Below are positions 25,250-35,050 of a stretch of DNA of 64,000 bases, piece after piece; the stretch's first letter is position 1; each line of letters opens with the position of its first letter. The DNA lies in the NCBI GenBank assembly GCA_002343075.1, contig DDRH01000044.1, positions 28,208 through 92,207 on the forward strand. Direction: 5' to 3'. This DNA is from Phycisphaerales bacterium UBA2421 (GTDB lineage: Bacteria; Planctomycetota; Phycisphaerae; Tepidisphaerales; Tepidisphaeraceae). The notes beneath the pieces are model-generated. The model was not told the DNA's origin. It worked only from the letters and a program-made list of their open reading frames with translations, and did no database searches. Made by a program: the position numbers and the translations under genes.

Positions 25250-26686
25250 ATGAAAAAAACGCTCGTCATCGTCGTCCGTGAGTACCTTTCTGCAGTGAAG
25301 ACTAAGTCATTTATCATTTCGGTCGTCCTCATGCCGGTGCTCATGTTCGGGGGGTTGTTAATGCAGCGGATGACGCGCGGCATTGTCGATCTGAAGGACC
25401 GCAAGTTCGCCGTGATCGATCAAACCGGCGGCCGCATGTTCGCAGCGATTGAAAAGGCTAATCGTGATCGCAATCTGACCATCACCAAAGATGCTGTCGG
25501 CAACCCCAAGGAGGCCCGATTCGTTTTCGAGCTTGTCCCCGCCAATCAGGCGGCCGGGCCGGAATCGATTAAGGAACTGCGGTATCATCTTTCGCAGAAG
25601 GTGGAAAAGGGCGAACTGTTCGGGTTCGCGGAAATCGGCGAACTCATTTACGAACCCCCGCCGGTGGCGAGCCTAGCGTCGGCGGCAACACAGGTGAGTG
25701 TTCGGGAGGCACAGGCCAATCCGGAAGCGGCGCTCAAAGCCGTCGCCGACCGGCTCGGCGACGAACGCATCATTCGATACACAACAAACCGGCTTACCGT
25801 GATGGGGCCGAGCCAGTTTCTTCAGCGCGCTGCGACGATGGAGGTTTACAAGTCTCGCCTGACCAGCGCCGGCGCAACGCTCGACGACGTGACCATGGCC
25901 CGGCTCCTCACTCCGCCGATGGTCTCTACAAAGGGCGCGGTGTTTAAGGATGCAACCGGAAAACTCAGCGAACAGAGTTCCGGCGGTCAGTTTATCGCCT
26001 TTTTTCGGCCGCTGGCCATGCTAATGCTGATGTTTGTGGTCGTAATGGTGGGTGTCAGCCCGCTGACGACCAACGTGATTGAGGAGAAGAGCCTGCGGAT
26101 CGCCGAAGTGCTACTTGGGTCGGTCAGCCCGTTCCAACTCATGATGGGCAAGCTCGTCGGCGGCGTGGGCGTGGCGCTTACACTCGCACTGATTTATCTG
26201 AGCACTGCGTGGGTGGGTTTGCGGTTTGGTGCTGTCGGGATCGACGTCTCGCAATATCTCACGCTGGGGTTGTTCGCGTGGTTCTGCCTGTTTACATTGT
26301 TTGCAGCGCTGCTTTACGGTGCGGTGTTCATCGCCGCGGGCGCCGCGGTGACCAACGTAAAGGAAGCGCAATCGCTGATCACGCCTGTGATGCTGCTGAT
26401 CGTGCTACCAATGTTCTTTATCAGCCAACTGCTGGAGAATCCCAACGGATTGATTCCCACGTTCTTATCGTTCTTCCCATTTAGCGCGCCCACAATGATG
26501 GTCGCGCGCATGGGCGTACCGCCGGGGCCGGCTGCGTGGCAACCGGTTGTCGCCGCAGCCTCCACATTTGTGGCGACGCTCGCCGTCGTATGGGCGGCAG
26601 GACGGATCTTCCGTGTTGGCATCCTCCTTCAGGGCCAGCCGGCGAAGCTGGGGCAGATTACCAAGTGGATCTTTTCCGGTTCATAA
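25250..26686 (+). CDS. ABC-2 type transporter permease (NatB-like)
   Basis: The ATG at 25250 (MKKTLVIVVREYLSAVKTKSF) is preferred over one two codons upstream. The protein has a first helix at about 22-40, a large extracytoplasmic domain (about 45-240) and then five or six helices beginning FFRPLAMLMLMFVVVMVGVS. The loop TNVIEEKSLRIAEVLLGSVSPFQLMMGKLVGG is the hallmark of NatB/ABC-2 permeases. At 478 residues it is normal for the family. It pairs with the NatA-like ATPase immediately upstream. Confidence 0.92.
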   Translation: MKKTLVIVVREYLSAVKTKSFIISVVLMPVLMFGGLLMQRMTRGIVDLKDRKFAVIDQTGGRMFAAIEKANRDRNLTITKDAVGNPKEARFVFELVPANQAAGPESIKELRYHLSQKVEKGELFGFAEIGELIYEPPPVASLASAATQVSVREAQANPEAALKAVADRLGDERIIRYTTNRLTVMGPSQFLQRAATMEVYKSRLTSAGATLDDVTMARLLTPPMVSTKGAVFKDATGKLSEQSSGGQFIAFFRPLAMLMLMFVVVMVGVSPLTTNVIEEKSLRIAEVLLGSVSPFQLMMGKLVGGVGVALTLALIYLSTAWVGLRFGAVGIDVSQYLTLGLFAWFCLFTLFAALLYGAVFIAAGAAVTNVKEAQSLITPVMLLIVLPMFFISQLLENPNGLIPTFLSFFPFSAPTMMVARMGVPPGPAAWQPVVAAASTFVATLAVVWAAGRIFRVGILLQGQPAKLGQITKWIFSGS

Positions 26687-26915
26687 CGCCCGCATCAGTG
26701 ACCCGCCGCGCCCCAAACATGGGTGCGCCGTAAATTGGGGCGACTCTTATCGGCTGCAATGATTGTAATGATTGTAACGACCTCCGGTCTCGCACAATGC
26801 GGCGAATCCCTATCCGGCCCCGCCAAGACATCGCTATAATTCCTCCGCTGCCGATTTCGCGTGGTATTCTTCCAGCCAGTTCGCCGGGACGGGCGCTGGG
26901 CGTAAGAGGAAAACG

Positions 26916-29489
26916 ATGAGCGACCAACGACAAACACGCCCCGCTCTTGCCCGTGCCGTGGGTAGGGTGGCCCTTGAAGCACTCGACGCGCGCCGGCTGC
27001 TCAGCGGCGGTGCGATTTCGGTCGATCCCGCGATTGCGCTCGCCGGCCCGACGTCGTCCCTGCTCGGTCTGCGGCCGGCGATCCGTTTCGATGGCCCGGC
27101 TGTCATGCAATCCGATCCACAGCCCGCGCCCACGCCCACGACGACAATAGAAGGCGTGAATTTCGAGCAAGAGGGGGCGCTCAACGCAGGCCCCGGTTCT
27201 TTTGGGACGATCCCCCCCGACCCCGCCGTCGCCGCCGGGCCGGCGCATGTGGTGCATGCTGTCAGCGCCGCCATCACCTTTCACACCAAGGCCGGCGCGC
27301 AGACATTTCAGAGCAGTCTGTTCAACTTCTTTCAAGGCCTGCCTCTGACTGATCTGGGCAATCCGCGCGTGGCTTACGATCACTTTTCCGCCCGATGGAT
27401 TGTAACCGCGCTCGATCGCACCGATATCAGCGAAGGCGCGCCCAGTAACTCCTCGCGGCTGTTCATCGCGGCGAGCGACGATGCCGACCCGAATGGCACC
27501 TGGACCGTCCGCTCGATCAACACAAACATTACCATCGGCGGGCAGGCAAGCTGGGCGGATTTCTCAACGCTCGCGGTTGACGATGAAGCGATCTACGTTT
27601 CGTCAACGCAATTTCGGTTTGGCACATTCGCGTACGCCGGCAACCGCTTGCAGATAATCGACAAGGCGCAGCTTTACGACACCGGCATTCTGTCATTCAC
27701 CACCCATGACGTATTCGCCGCCACCGGACAAGCCAACGTGGCTGGCGTCTTTGCGCTACAACCCGCGATGATGTATGGCGCGCAGCCGAGCGGGCTGGGC
27801 ACGTTTTTCGTTAACTCCGCCGGCTGGCAAGACGTCAATGGCGATGATTTTGTGCTGGTCGTGCGGCTGACGAATCCCCTCACCGCGCCGGCATTCACCA
27901 GCGCGTTTGTCAGCCAGGGCGGAAATGTGGATGACCCCAACGCCCTGCTGCCCGGCGCACCGCAATCGGGCACGGGCGTCACGATTCGTACCGGCGACAG
28001 GCGCATCACCAGCAACGCGGTCTGGAACAACGGCAATCTCTATTTTGCGCACAACTCGCTTCCCCTGTCCGGCGCAAACGCCGGACAGACCACCGCAAAG
28101 TGGTATCGCGTGAACGCAGGCGCCACCGGCACCCCCACGCTCGCCGATACCGGCCTGGTCGGCGGGGAAGAACTCGGCGCCGCGACGCATACATTCCTGC
28201 CCTCGGTCGCGGTCGATAACTCGGGCGTGCTCGCGGTTGGGTTTGCGGCGAGCAACTCCGGCATTTTCCCCTCAGCGGGTTACACAATCCGACTAGCCAG
28301 CGATGCCCCCGGAACGACACAACCGGCGACGGCCTACGCGGCGGGCGAGGCGTTTTACGTCCGAACCTACTTCTCGCCCGCAAACCAGTCCAACCTCAAC
28401 CGATGGGGCGATTACAATTCCATCGCGCTCGATCCTGCCGATGGGTCATTCTGGGCGTTTAATCAGTACGCACGCACGCAAGGCATGCCATTTCTTACAG
28501 AAGAAGGCCGATGGGGCACCCGGCTTGCCAATTTTTCGTCCGGGGTCTCAATTCCCCCGCCGCCGAGCGCGCCCGATCTTGCAGCGGCGAGCGACTCGGG
28601 CGCGAGCAACACGGACAACATCACCAACATCAGCACGCCTACTTTTTCAGGCACAGCCCTGGCAAACAGCTCGGTGCAGTTGTTCGCCGGCGCACTCTTC
28701 ATCGGCACTACGACCGCCAGCGCCGGCGGCGCGTGGACGATCGTGGCTTCGAGCATTCCAGACGGCACCTACAACGTCACCGCGACGGCGACCAATGCCA
28801 ACGGCACCAGTCCCAACTCGCCGGCGCTGGTCGTCACGATCGACACAACGCCGCCGCGGGTTTCTACCGCGGCTTTCGCGTTTGCCACGGGCCACTCGGC
28901 ATCGTTTACCTTTAATGAGCCGCTGGCGGTATCGCCCACCCTCGCCAATGTAGCAGTCACCAACACCACCACGGCGCAGCCCGTACCCGGCGGAGCACTT
29001 TCGCTGAACTACAACGCAGGAGCCAACACCGCTGCGCTCACTTTCCCCGGGGTCGCCGGCCCGCCGGCTGGCATTCTCGCCGACGGCAACTACACCGCCG
29101 TCATCGCCGCTTCCGGTGTGGCGGATGTGGCAGGAAACATGCTCGACGGAAACAGCAACGGTGTCGGCGGGGATAACTTCCTGTTTAACTTCTTCGTGCT
29201 CGCCGGCGATGCCAATCGCAGCCGCAGCGTGAGCCTCGACGACTTTACCATCCTTGCCGCCAACTTCGGCTTCTCGCCGCGCAACTTCGCACAAGGTGAT
29301 TTTAGTTACGACGGGATGGTGAACTTAAACGATTTCACGATCCTCGCCGCCAATTTCGGCCAGTCGCTCCCCGTCGCCCGGCCCACCGGCGCGCCCGTTG
29401 CGGCGAGCGTGTCGCCGTTCGCGGCGATCCGGATTGAAGACCGGCCCGACGCGCGCATTGCCGCCGATGTACTTCCACCCGGCGTCTGA
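26916..29489 (+). CDS. Large secreted LEPR-XLL protein with C-terminal dockerin-type repeats
   Basis: AGAGGA precedes the ATG at 26916. Residues 23-29 read LDARRLL, a LEPR-XLL-type motif, instead of a standard signal peptide. About residues 50-540 form a beta-rich domain (FEQEGALNAGPGSFGTIPPD, AYDHFSARWIVTALDRTD) that I cannot name. Then come Ig-like stretches (PTFSGTALANSSVQLFAG, PDGTYNVTATATNANG) and an Ig-like Ca-poor unit. The last 90 residues hold two dockerin Ca-loops, GDANRSRSVSLDDFTILAAN and GDFSYDGMVNLNDFTILAAN. In planctomycetes such tails are common at surface-protein ends. 857 residues; function probably adhesion or scaffolding, not shown. Confidence 0.8.
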   Translation: MSDQRQTRPALARAVGRVALEALDARRLLSGGAISVDPAIALAGPTSSLLGLRPAIRFDGPAVMQSDPQPAPTPTTTIEGVNFEQEGALNAGPGSFGTIPPDPAVAAGPAHVVHAVSAAITFHTKAGAQTFQSSLFNFFQGLPLTDLGNPRVAYDHFSARWIVTALDRTDISEGAPSNSSRLFIAASDDADPNGTWTVRSINTNITIGGQASWADFSTLAVDDEAIYVSSTQFRFGTFAYAGNRLQIIDKAQLYDTGILSFTTHDVFAATGQANVAGVFALQPAMMYGAQPSGLGTFFVNSAGWQDVNGDDFVLVVRLTNPLTAPAFTSAFVSQGGNVDDPNALLPGAPQSGTGVTIRTGDRRITSNAVWNNGNLYFAHNSLPLSGANAGQTTAKWYRVNAGATGTPTLADTGLVGGEELGAATHTFLPSVAVDNSGVLAVGFAASNSGIFPSAGYTIRLASDAPGTTQPATAYAAGEAFYVRTYFSPANQSNLNRWGDYNSIALDPADGSFWAFNQYARTQGMPFLTEEGRWGTRLANFSSGVSIPPPPSAPDLAAASDSGASNTDNITNISTPTFSGTALANSSVQLFAGALFIGTTTASAGGAWTIVASSIPDGTYNVTATATNANGTSPNSPALVVTIDTTPPRVSTAAFAFATGHSASFTFNEPLAVSPTLANVAVTNTTTAQPVPGGALSLNYNAGANTAALTFPGVAGPPAGILADGNYTAVIAASGVADVAGNMLDGNSNGVGGDNFLFNFFVLAGDANRSRSVSLDDFTILAANFGFSPRNFAQGDFSYDGMVNLNDFTILAANFGQSLPVARPTGAPVAASVSPFAAIRIEDRPDARIAADVLPPGV

Positions 29490-29579
29490 CTCTCGCCGCA
29501 GGTTGCAGTGTTTGGTTGTTAGTCTGATCGCTGAATCATCGCGGCACCGCCACCGCACGCGAATCCCGGAAGCACGCCG

Positions 29580-30881
29580 CTAAGGCATCGGCAGGTTGTT
29601 CAGCTCAAACGGTACCGTGATTAGCCTGGTCTCCACAGGCACCCGCCACGCAATCGTGCTCGCCTCCCCCGGGGCTGGCCGGCCGTCGGAGATGCTGCGG
29701 TCAAAGATGCTTGTCATCTCGATCAGGTTTGATCGGTCCGTTGGCGCAAAACTCGGCCCCGCGGTGCGGAAGATGGCCCGGCCCTGCGCATCAAACACCC
29801 GCAGATCGGCCGCATAGAGGACCTGCTGCAGCCGGTTGTAGGCGTCCGGGTCATTCGCCGGCGCCACCGCGGCGACGGTCACTTCGTAACGGCTGTCACC
29901 CAGCGCGGTCACGCGTTGTATAACAAAGTCAAAATCGCCAAACCGCTCGAAGCTGCCCCGCTGATTGATCCAGTCCGTCAGCTCGATCGTTTCGAAACGG
30001 CTGGCGGCGTTGAATGTGATTTCGCCCGAGATTCGCTGAATGACCCGGCCAGGCGTTGCGGGATACGCGAGCTTCGACTGAAACGACCAGAATGGCGACC
30101 CCCCGCCATACGTCTCATCGACATGGCCCTGAGGCAGCATGTTGTTCCCAAGGTCGTCGAGTGCAGACTTCAGCCGCACCGTCGCGGCACCGGGCATCAC
30201 CTTGAGCTTGGGTTCGGCAATGGCTGTGAAATGAACTGCGAAATCGCTCGTTCGATGCAACCCCTGCGCGAGTTCGACGGTTTTCTGGTGAGCAATGCGC
30301 GAAGCCACGATGAGCATTGGCCCGCTCACCGACGCAGGGGCGCGAGAAAGTGCCCCGCACCCGAGCGACAGTCGCACGCCGTCGTCGCCGGGTGATATGT
30401 CGAGCGTGCCGACTTGGGTACAGATTTCCCGCAGCACCGCCCACAACGGCTGGCGGCGCGCTTCGAGCGTCACCCGGGGGCCGGGTAGCTTGTTCCAGTT
30501 GTCGCGGGCGTAGCGGACTGGCGCGCCACGCACCTGTCGGTTGATCTCCGCGACCACTTCATCAAGCGGGGCATCGCGCATTGAAAGCGTGATGCGCGAT
30601 GCTCCCAGCACGGCATCTTCGCTGATCTGCTTCAAAATGGAGTCGAGCCGTTGCCGCTGCTCTTCGTCGGTGCTGATGGCCAGCGCTGCCTTGATCGACT
30701 CGACCAGCGCTTCGCCCGTTTCAATCAGTTCCTGCTGCGCCCGCTCGCGGACAGCAAATGAGTCATCTGCTAGCTGGGCAATCAGAATTTGCGACTCGGG
30801 TGCCGCAGGCCGCCCCACACCCATTGCAACGGCCACGGCTGCAATGCACGCTCCCCTGGCGACTGTTGTTCTAAGCCTCAC
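29580..30881 (-). CDS. Exported hypothetical protein with HEAT-like N-terminal segment
   Basis: The start is a GTG at 30881, giving the signal peptide RTTVARGACIAAVAVAMGVG. The 433-residue product begins with a short helical repeat (QLADDSFAVRERAQQELIETGEALVESIKAALA) like the armadillo/HEAT modules in planctomycete proteins. A segment like a secretin or STN-domain module follows (ITLSMRDAPLDEVVAEINRQV near 99-119, with VTLEARRQPLWAVLREICTQVG). No catalytic motif is seen. The STN-like stretch hints at a link with outer-membrane secretion or signalling, but this is only resemblance. Confidence 0.6.
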   Translation of the reverse strand: MRLRTTVARGACIAAVAVAMGVGRPAAPESQILIAQLADDSFAVRERAQQELIETGEALVESIKAALAISTDEEQRQRLDSILKQISEDAVLGASRITLSMRDAPLDEVVAEINRQVRGAPVRYARDNWNKLPGPRVTLEARRQPLWAVLREICTQVGTLDISPGDDGVRLSLGCGALSRAPASVSGPMLIVASRIAHQKTVELAQGLHRTSDFAVHFTAIAEPKLKVMPGAATVRLKSALDDLGNNMLPQGHVDETYGGGSPFWSFQSKLAYPATPGRVIQRISGEITFNAASRFETIELTDWINQRGSFERFGDFDFVIQRVTALGDSRYEVTVAAVAPANDPDAYNRLQQVLYAADLRVFDAQGRAIFRTAGPSFAPTDRSNLIEMTSIFDRSISDGRPAPGEASTIAWRVPVETRLITVPFELNNLPMP

Positions 30882-31110
30882 ATTGAGTGCTATCGCCAGC
30901 GCGCGGCATTCGGTTCACGGTATTGCGCTTGGGCAGGTCTCAATATGCCCCCCGCGGGTTCCGCCTGTAACGGCTGCACGATTTACACTGCCCGGTGGGA
31001 GGTGGCCCCGCCTACGCTCGCCGGAGACCGGCACGCGCATTCGCTTCATCGTTTGCCTGGCCTCGGGCTGAATCGTACCTCATCTTCTCGGGATTGAATC
31101 GGAGGCCTGC

Positions 31111-31560
31111 TTGGTAATCGAATCAGAACAGCCGACCACAATCGAACAAAACAGCAACGTTCGCCCGCCGGAGGTTGAACTTATCCTCTCGGCGATGGAC
31201 GCATGCGATGCGCCTTCGTGGGATCGACGGTCACAGGCGCGATCCCGCTTTCGCGCCGACGCGCGCCTGCAACTCTACTCCGATCTCGCCGACGCCTCGC
31301 CGCGTGCACTCTACATCCGCGACGCCGACGCCCGCGGTGCCGGCTTCATCACCCAGCACGTTCTCCCCCTGGGCTACGGCGGGTGGGTGACCCTTCTCAC
31401 GCCCGAGGGCGAAGAGGTTCACATCGAATGCGTCATCTACCGCTGCCGCAAGACGGTGCAAGGTTGGTACGAAGGCGCCATGCGATTCAATCGACAGATG
31501 TTGCATTTCAATGCCCCTGGTCGATCCGCGCCGTCTCCAAGACTGCGGCTCGCCGATTGA
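31111..31560 (+). CDS. PilZ-domain-like protein (candidate c-di-GMP receptor)
   Basis: The start is a TTG at 31111 with GGAGG five bases upstream; there is no suitable ATG. The 149-residue cytosolic protein has RRSQARSRFRADARLQLYS near 40-58, where spaced Arg residues resemble the RxxxR switch of PilZ. IRDADARGAGFITQHVLPLG follows, standing where D/NxSxxG lies, then beta strands ending YEGAMRFN. This is the order of a PilZ domain, which binds c-di-GMP. The second motif is degenerate, so binding is not assured. Confidence 0.55.
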   Translation: MVIESEQPTTIEQNSNVRPPEVELILSAMDACDAPSWDRRSQARSRFRADARLQLYSDLADASPRALYIRDADARGAGFITQHVLPLGYGGWVTLLTPEGEEVHIECVIYRCRKTVQGWYEGAMRFNRQMLHFNAPGRSAPSPRLRLAD

Positions 31561-31596
31561 TGCGCCATCCGCGTGGCCGAAATCACACTTTCGAGT

Positions 31597-33177
31597 CTAT
31601 CGCCCCGGCTGAGTCGCCGGCGGGGGGTTCTTCCACCTTGTTGCCGCCAGCTCGCCTTGCCGTGCATAATCGATCGATTCGCCAAGAATCCGCGCCGCCT
31701 CCTGCGGGGCATGGAAGCCCATACTGTTCTCAGCGTTCACAAAATCGAGCCGCCACTGTGCCCGACGTTGTAACTCGCGGGCGTGTTTGAGTTGCTCGTC
31801 ATTGGCCCCGGCCGCCTTCGCGGCAACGATGGCGCTGATCATGCCATCAACAGCGTGTCCGGCGCGGCTCATGAGCGCGTGATTTCGATCCTGGATCGTC
31901 TGCACGCGCGCCGCCAACTCTTCCTCGGCCACCTGATGGCATGGCTGGCACGATCGATTGATGTTGAGCAGCGGGCTTCTCACCCAGTGGTCACTTACCT
32001 TCATCGCCCCTTCTCGGGTGTAAGGCATATGGCAATCCGCACACGACACACCCGCCCGGGCGTGAACCCCCTGGCTCCACAGCTCAAACTCCGGGTGCTG
32101 CGCCTTGAAGATTGGCGCGCCCGTCTCGGTGTGAACGAAATCCAGAAACGGCTTTCCATCGGGAAACTTCATCTCCTCGTACAGCTTTTCGATCTGCTCG
32201 ACCTTCAAGCCGTTATCCCAGGGAAAAAACAGGGTCGCCTTCGGGCCGCAGTAATACTCCACATGACACTGCGCGCAGGAAAATGATCGCATTTCCTGGC
32301 GGGTCGCATCGACGTTGGGGTCATACGCCTTGCTGCGATTTCCCTTCCGCCAGCGCTCGATGCTGGGAAGGTGCGGCGTGGGTTCATTAGAGGCCGCCAG
32401 CTTGGCAATTCCCGTGACAAACCCGGGGCGCGTCACGCGCAATTCCATATTCTGTGGATCGTGGCAATCGACGCAGGAAACCGGGTGCGCTTCGCCGACA
32501 TGTGCCGCCAGCGCCTGCTGAGTGGTCGCTGGTTTGTCGGCCGGGACGATGCTGTCTCGAAAGCTCTCGGTGCTGCCATCGGGTGTTTTCATTAACTCGG
32601 CGTGCGCGTCAACGTATGACATGGCGCTGAGCGCCTTGAACCCTGTCATCACCGCGGGCCAGTCGAATCCGTGGGCATCGGCGAGCGTCTTGCCCTCTGA
32701 TTCCAGCCCAATCCGTCGCCAGGTTGTCGTGGCCGCGGAGTGACAATGCAGGCAGGCACCCGTTTGCGCCCGCTCCGTGACCCTGAGCGTCTGTTCCTGA
32801 TCGTACAACATAAATGCATGACCCCGGCGGTCACGAAAATCGAGGCTGAATGCGTAGCCCAGGAACATGCGCTTCAGCCACGGATCGCGCTCGATGCGCG
32901 ATTCTGGAATCGCCCCCTCCGATCCGCCGTAGCGGGTGTGGGTCTGATCGACGGTTCTGGAGTAGCCGTCAAACTGCCGGGGCCAGTTCGTCCCCCACAC
33001 CCGGGGGTCGGTCGTGGTTTCATCGACATTCACCAATTTAAGATACGGATTGCGCGCTTCCTGCTTGCGGGTGAAGATGTTGACCAGCATGTAGGCAACG
33101 CCAGCAGTGAGCAGCGCGGTAACGACCGCGGTGGCCACGAAGGGAATGACTACCTTGCGTCGTTTGGGTTCTGACAT
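31597..33177 (-). CDS. nrfA: Cytochrome c nitrite reductase NrfA (ammonia-forming), CxxCH-type active-site haem
   Basis: NrfA reduces nitrite to ammonia in six electrons outside the cytoplasm. The 526-residue protein has one N-terminal membrane anchor (about 10-32). It has five haem motifs: CLHCH (142), CVDCH (235), CAQCH (301), CADCH (379) and CQPCH (410). [10 protein letters not shown] and [19 protein letters not shown] match the conserved active-site Tyr and His segments. The first haem site, where most NrfA proteins have CxxCK, is CxxCH here. A minority clade is known with that change, and no nrfEFG lyase is nearby, which fits. It follows nrfH by 62 bases. Confidence 0.95.
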   Translation of the reverse strand: MSEPKRRKVVIPFVATAVVTALLTAGVAYMLVNIFTRKQEARNPYLKLVNVDETTTDPRVWGTNWPRQFDGYSRTVDQTHTRYGGSEGAIPESRIERDPWLKRMFLGYAFSLDFRDRRGHAFMLYDQEQTLRVTERAQTGACLHCHSAATTTWRRIGLESEGKTLADAHGFDWPAVMTGFKALSAMSYVDAHAELMKTPDGSTESFRDSIVPADKPATTQQALAAHVGEAHPVSCVDCHDPQNMELRVTRPGFVTGIAKLAASNEPTPHLPSIERWRKGNRSKAYDPNVDATRQEMRSFSCAQCHVEYYCGPKATLFFPWDNGLKVEQIEKLYEEMKFPDGKPFLDFVHTETGAPIFKAQHPEFELWSQGVHARAGVSCADCHMPYTREGAMKVSDHWVRSPLLNINRSCQPCHQVAEEELAARVQTIQDRNHALMSRAGHAVDGMISAIVAAKAAGANDEQLKHARELQRRAQWRLDFVNAENSMGFHAPQEAARILGESIDYARQGELAATRWKNPPPATQPGR

Positions 33178-33239
33178 CGCCGTCTCCTCGTTTCAGTGTT
33201 CAGCTTCCTCACTCGTCGCGAAACGTATGCCCGCAAAAG

Positions 33240-33716
33240 CTATCGCGTCGGGCCGTGCCCCACGCTCCGATGGCAGTGCACGCACTTTACGGCGTCGGCG
33301 GCGGTGGTGGCACCGGCGACGACTTCGTGCACAAGATCGCCGTGACACCTCAGGCAGTTGTCCTGCAGAATCTTCGCGTTGTTCGCCTTAATCATGATCG
33401 GCTCGTGAAAATCCTGGAGCGTAAAGCCCTTGCTATGGTGATAGCCGTTCGCCGCCTTGCTCAGATACTTCTCGACAAACCCCGCGGGCACATGGCAATC
33501 GTTGCACGTGGCCACCGCATGATGCGACCCCTTCAACCAGCCGTTGTATTGATCATTCATGATGTGGCAGTTGTTGCAGGCGCCGGGGTCATTGCTGAGG
33601 TAGGACAACCCCTCTGCGTAGCTAAACGTGTAAAGCCCAAGCCCGGCGGCAAGCCCGATGGGGATGGCCAGAGCAAGCCACGGCCGAATCGATCGATTGG
33701 GGCTTGGACCACGCAT
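33240..33716 (-). CDS. nrfH: Cytochrome c quinol dehydrogenase NrfH (NapC/NirT family)
   Basis: A 158-residue membrane-anchored tetrahaem cytochrome: one N-terminal helix (about 14-33) then CNNCH, CNDCH, CLRCH and CVHCH. The segments [36 protein letters not shown] and [10 protein letters not shown], taken in pieces, are the canonical NrfH pattern. It oxidises menaquinol and passes electrons to NrfA, the next gene. The ATG at 33716 is used; a GTG one codon before is possible. Divergent from an outer-membrane barrel gene. Confidence 0.95.
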   Translation of the reverse strand: MRGPSPNRSIRPWLALAIPIGLAAGLGLYTFSYAEGLSYLSNDPGACNNCHIMNDQYNGWLKGSHHAVATCNDCHVPAGFVEKYLSKAANGYHHSKGFTLQDFHEPIMIKANNAKILQDNCLRCHGDLVHEVVAGATTAADAVKCVHCHRSVGHGPTR

Positions 33717-33802
33717 CACAAGCCAATTATCGGAATTTTCCGTCGCTTTATCAAGAGAGGGAGCATCAGAGTCCCATTTTTTGTCGTCTTTATCTTTTAA
33801 CT

Positions 33803-33870
33803 GATCTGTTGACAGAGGCCATCCGATCTATTAAAAAGATGATTCGATCTTTTGATCTGATTAAGGTTTT
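33803..33870. promoter_or_regulatory. Candidate regulatory region with four GATCT repeats and a short palindrome
   Basis: In the 181-base gap between divergent nrfH and the barrel gene, GATCT occurs at 33803, 33825, 33846 and 33854 (spacings 22, 21 and 8). AAAAGAT (33834-33840) and ATCTTTT (33847-33853) form a palindrome with six bases between. A TTGACA at 33809 could be a -35 for the rightward gene, but its -10 (TAAAAA at 33832) is weak. The near-helical spacing suggests an operator, perhaps for oxygen- or nitrite-responsive control. Confidence 0.4.
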
Positions 33871-33897
33871 TGAACTGTATCTTAGAAGGAGTAACAG

Positions 33898-34791
33898 ATG
33901 AAACCGCTTCGTTCGGGATTGGCTGCGATGGTATTGGCAGGACTAGCTTCGCAGGCCGGCGCACAGCACGCCGACTTTGTGCTGTTTGGAAAAGACTTCA
34001 AGGGCAGCACCCCGGCTGCATATCAGCCTCAGCACCGCTTCGTGCATCCGATGACCTCGCCCTACTTTCATGAGGACTCGTTCGTAACCACCGACATTCG
34101 TGCCTACTTTCTCTATCACGACTTCCCCACAGGCGGGGTGATCAACGGCGGGACGGCGAAGGTATACGCGGCGCAGGTGCGCGTGGCCCTGACTGACACG
34201 CTGCAGTTGGTTGCCTACAAGGACGGCTACACCGACCTCGACGCCGGACTGAGCAATGACTCCGGGTACAATGACATTGCAGCGGGTTTGAAGTGGAACT
34301 TCCTGCAGAACTGGGAACAACAGTTGCATGCCGCCGTCGGCGCCGGGTACGAGTTTCCCGTGGGCGACCCATCGGTCTTGCATAACAACGGCGAAGTCCG
34401 CTTCTGGGGGTCTGTGAACAAGGGCTTTGACAGGCTACACCTCGGCCTGACCGGCAACGTGTTTTTCGGGACCAGCGGGGATGAGCCTCTGGGCAACAGC
34501 GACTATCTTAGCTGGCATGCCCACGTCGATTACTATGTGTGCGATTGGTTCAGCCCAACCGTTGAGTTGAATGGCTACCACACATTCAACCCCAATGATG
34601 AAGTGGTCGGTTTCAGTGGAATCGATGTCACCAACCTCGGCGGGGGAGATGACGTGGTGACCATGGCAGTCGGGGCCGAGATTCGCCCCACACAAAGGGC
34701 CGCCATCCGGGCGGCATATGAGTTTCCGCTTACAGACGGCGATGACCTTTACGGCTACCGCATCACGGCTTCGCTCGTGCTGTCGTTCTAG
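33898..34791 (+). CDS. Outer-membrane beta-barrel protein
   Basis: GAAGGAG precedes the ATG at 33898 by eight bases. A signal peptide (MKPLRSGLAAMVLAGLASQAGAQ) is followed by about 270 residues of alternating polar/hydrophobic strands (QVRVALTDTLQLVAYKDGYT, WEQQLHAAVGAGYEFPVG, VVTMAVGAEIRPTQRAAIRAAYEF), ending ITASLVLSF with the terminal Phe typical of barrels inserted by BAM. It is probably a porin-like or MetA-pathway-type barrel. No substrate is suggested, but it is divergent from nrfHA and could be co-regulated. Confidence 0.75.
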   Translation: MKPLRSGLAAMVLAGLASQAGAQHADFVLFGKDFKGSTPAAYQPQHRFVHPMTSPYFHEDSFVTTDIRAYFLYHDFPTGGVINGGTAKVYAAQVRVALTDTLQLVAYKDGYTDLDAGLSNDSGYNDIAAGLKWNFLQNWEQQLHAAVGAGYEFPVGDPSVLHNNGEVRFWGSVNKGFDRLHLGLTGNVFFGTSGDEPLGNSDYLSWHAHVDYYVCDWFSPTVELNGYHTFNPNDEVVGFSGIDVTNLGGGDDVVTMAVGAEIRPTQRAAIRAAYEFPLTDGDDLYGYRITASLVLSF

Positions 34792-34920
34792 CTGCCAGGA
34801 ACTCCGGCAGTACTTGCGTTAACGAAGAGGCTCACTCGGCGGCGGGAATGACCAACGTCCGCTGCGTGAGCTTCTCGCTTTACCGACCGAGCCACGTGCG
34901 GCCCCACTGGAATACCAATG

Positions 34921-34967
34921 CACCGCGGTCGCGCGAGCAGGCTCTCCTGCGTCGCGCGACCGCGGTG
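34921..34967. terminator. Very stable hairpin between convergent genes
   Basis: CACCGCGGTCGCGCGA (34921-34936) is exactly complementary to TCGCGCGACCGCGGTG (34952-34967). The loop itself contains GCAGG and CCTGC, which pair, giving an almost continuous 21-bp stem. It lies between the ends of the barrel gene (34791) and a PilZ-like gene (35051). There is no T-tract, so it may act as a bidirectional barrier or be a palindromic repeat. Confidence 0.6.
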
Positions 34968-35050
34968 ATATTCTCGGTGCGTTGAAGTTGCCGCTTCGGT
35001 GCCGCGAAATCCATTCCGCCGGGCATCGCGCGGTAGAACGCCCGCACGAC

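Noticed and set aside
33809..33865. FNR/CRP-type site near TTGAT at 33852
   Set aside because: TTGAT is followed by TTAAG rather than ATCAA at the right distance; match too weak to name.
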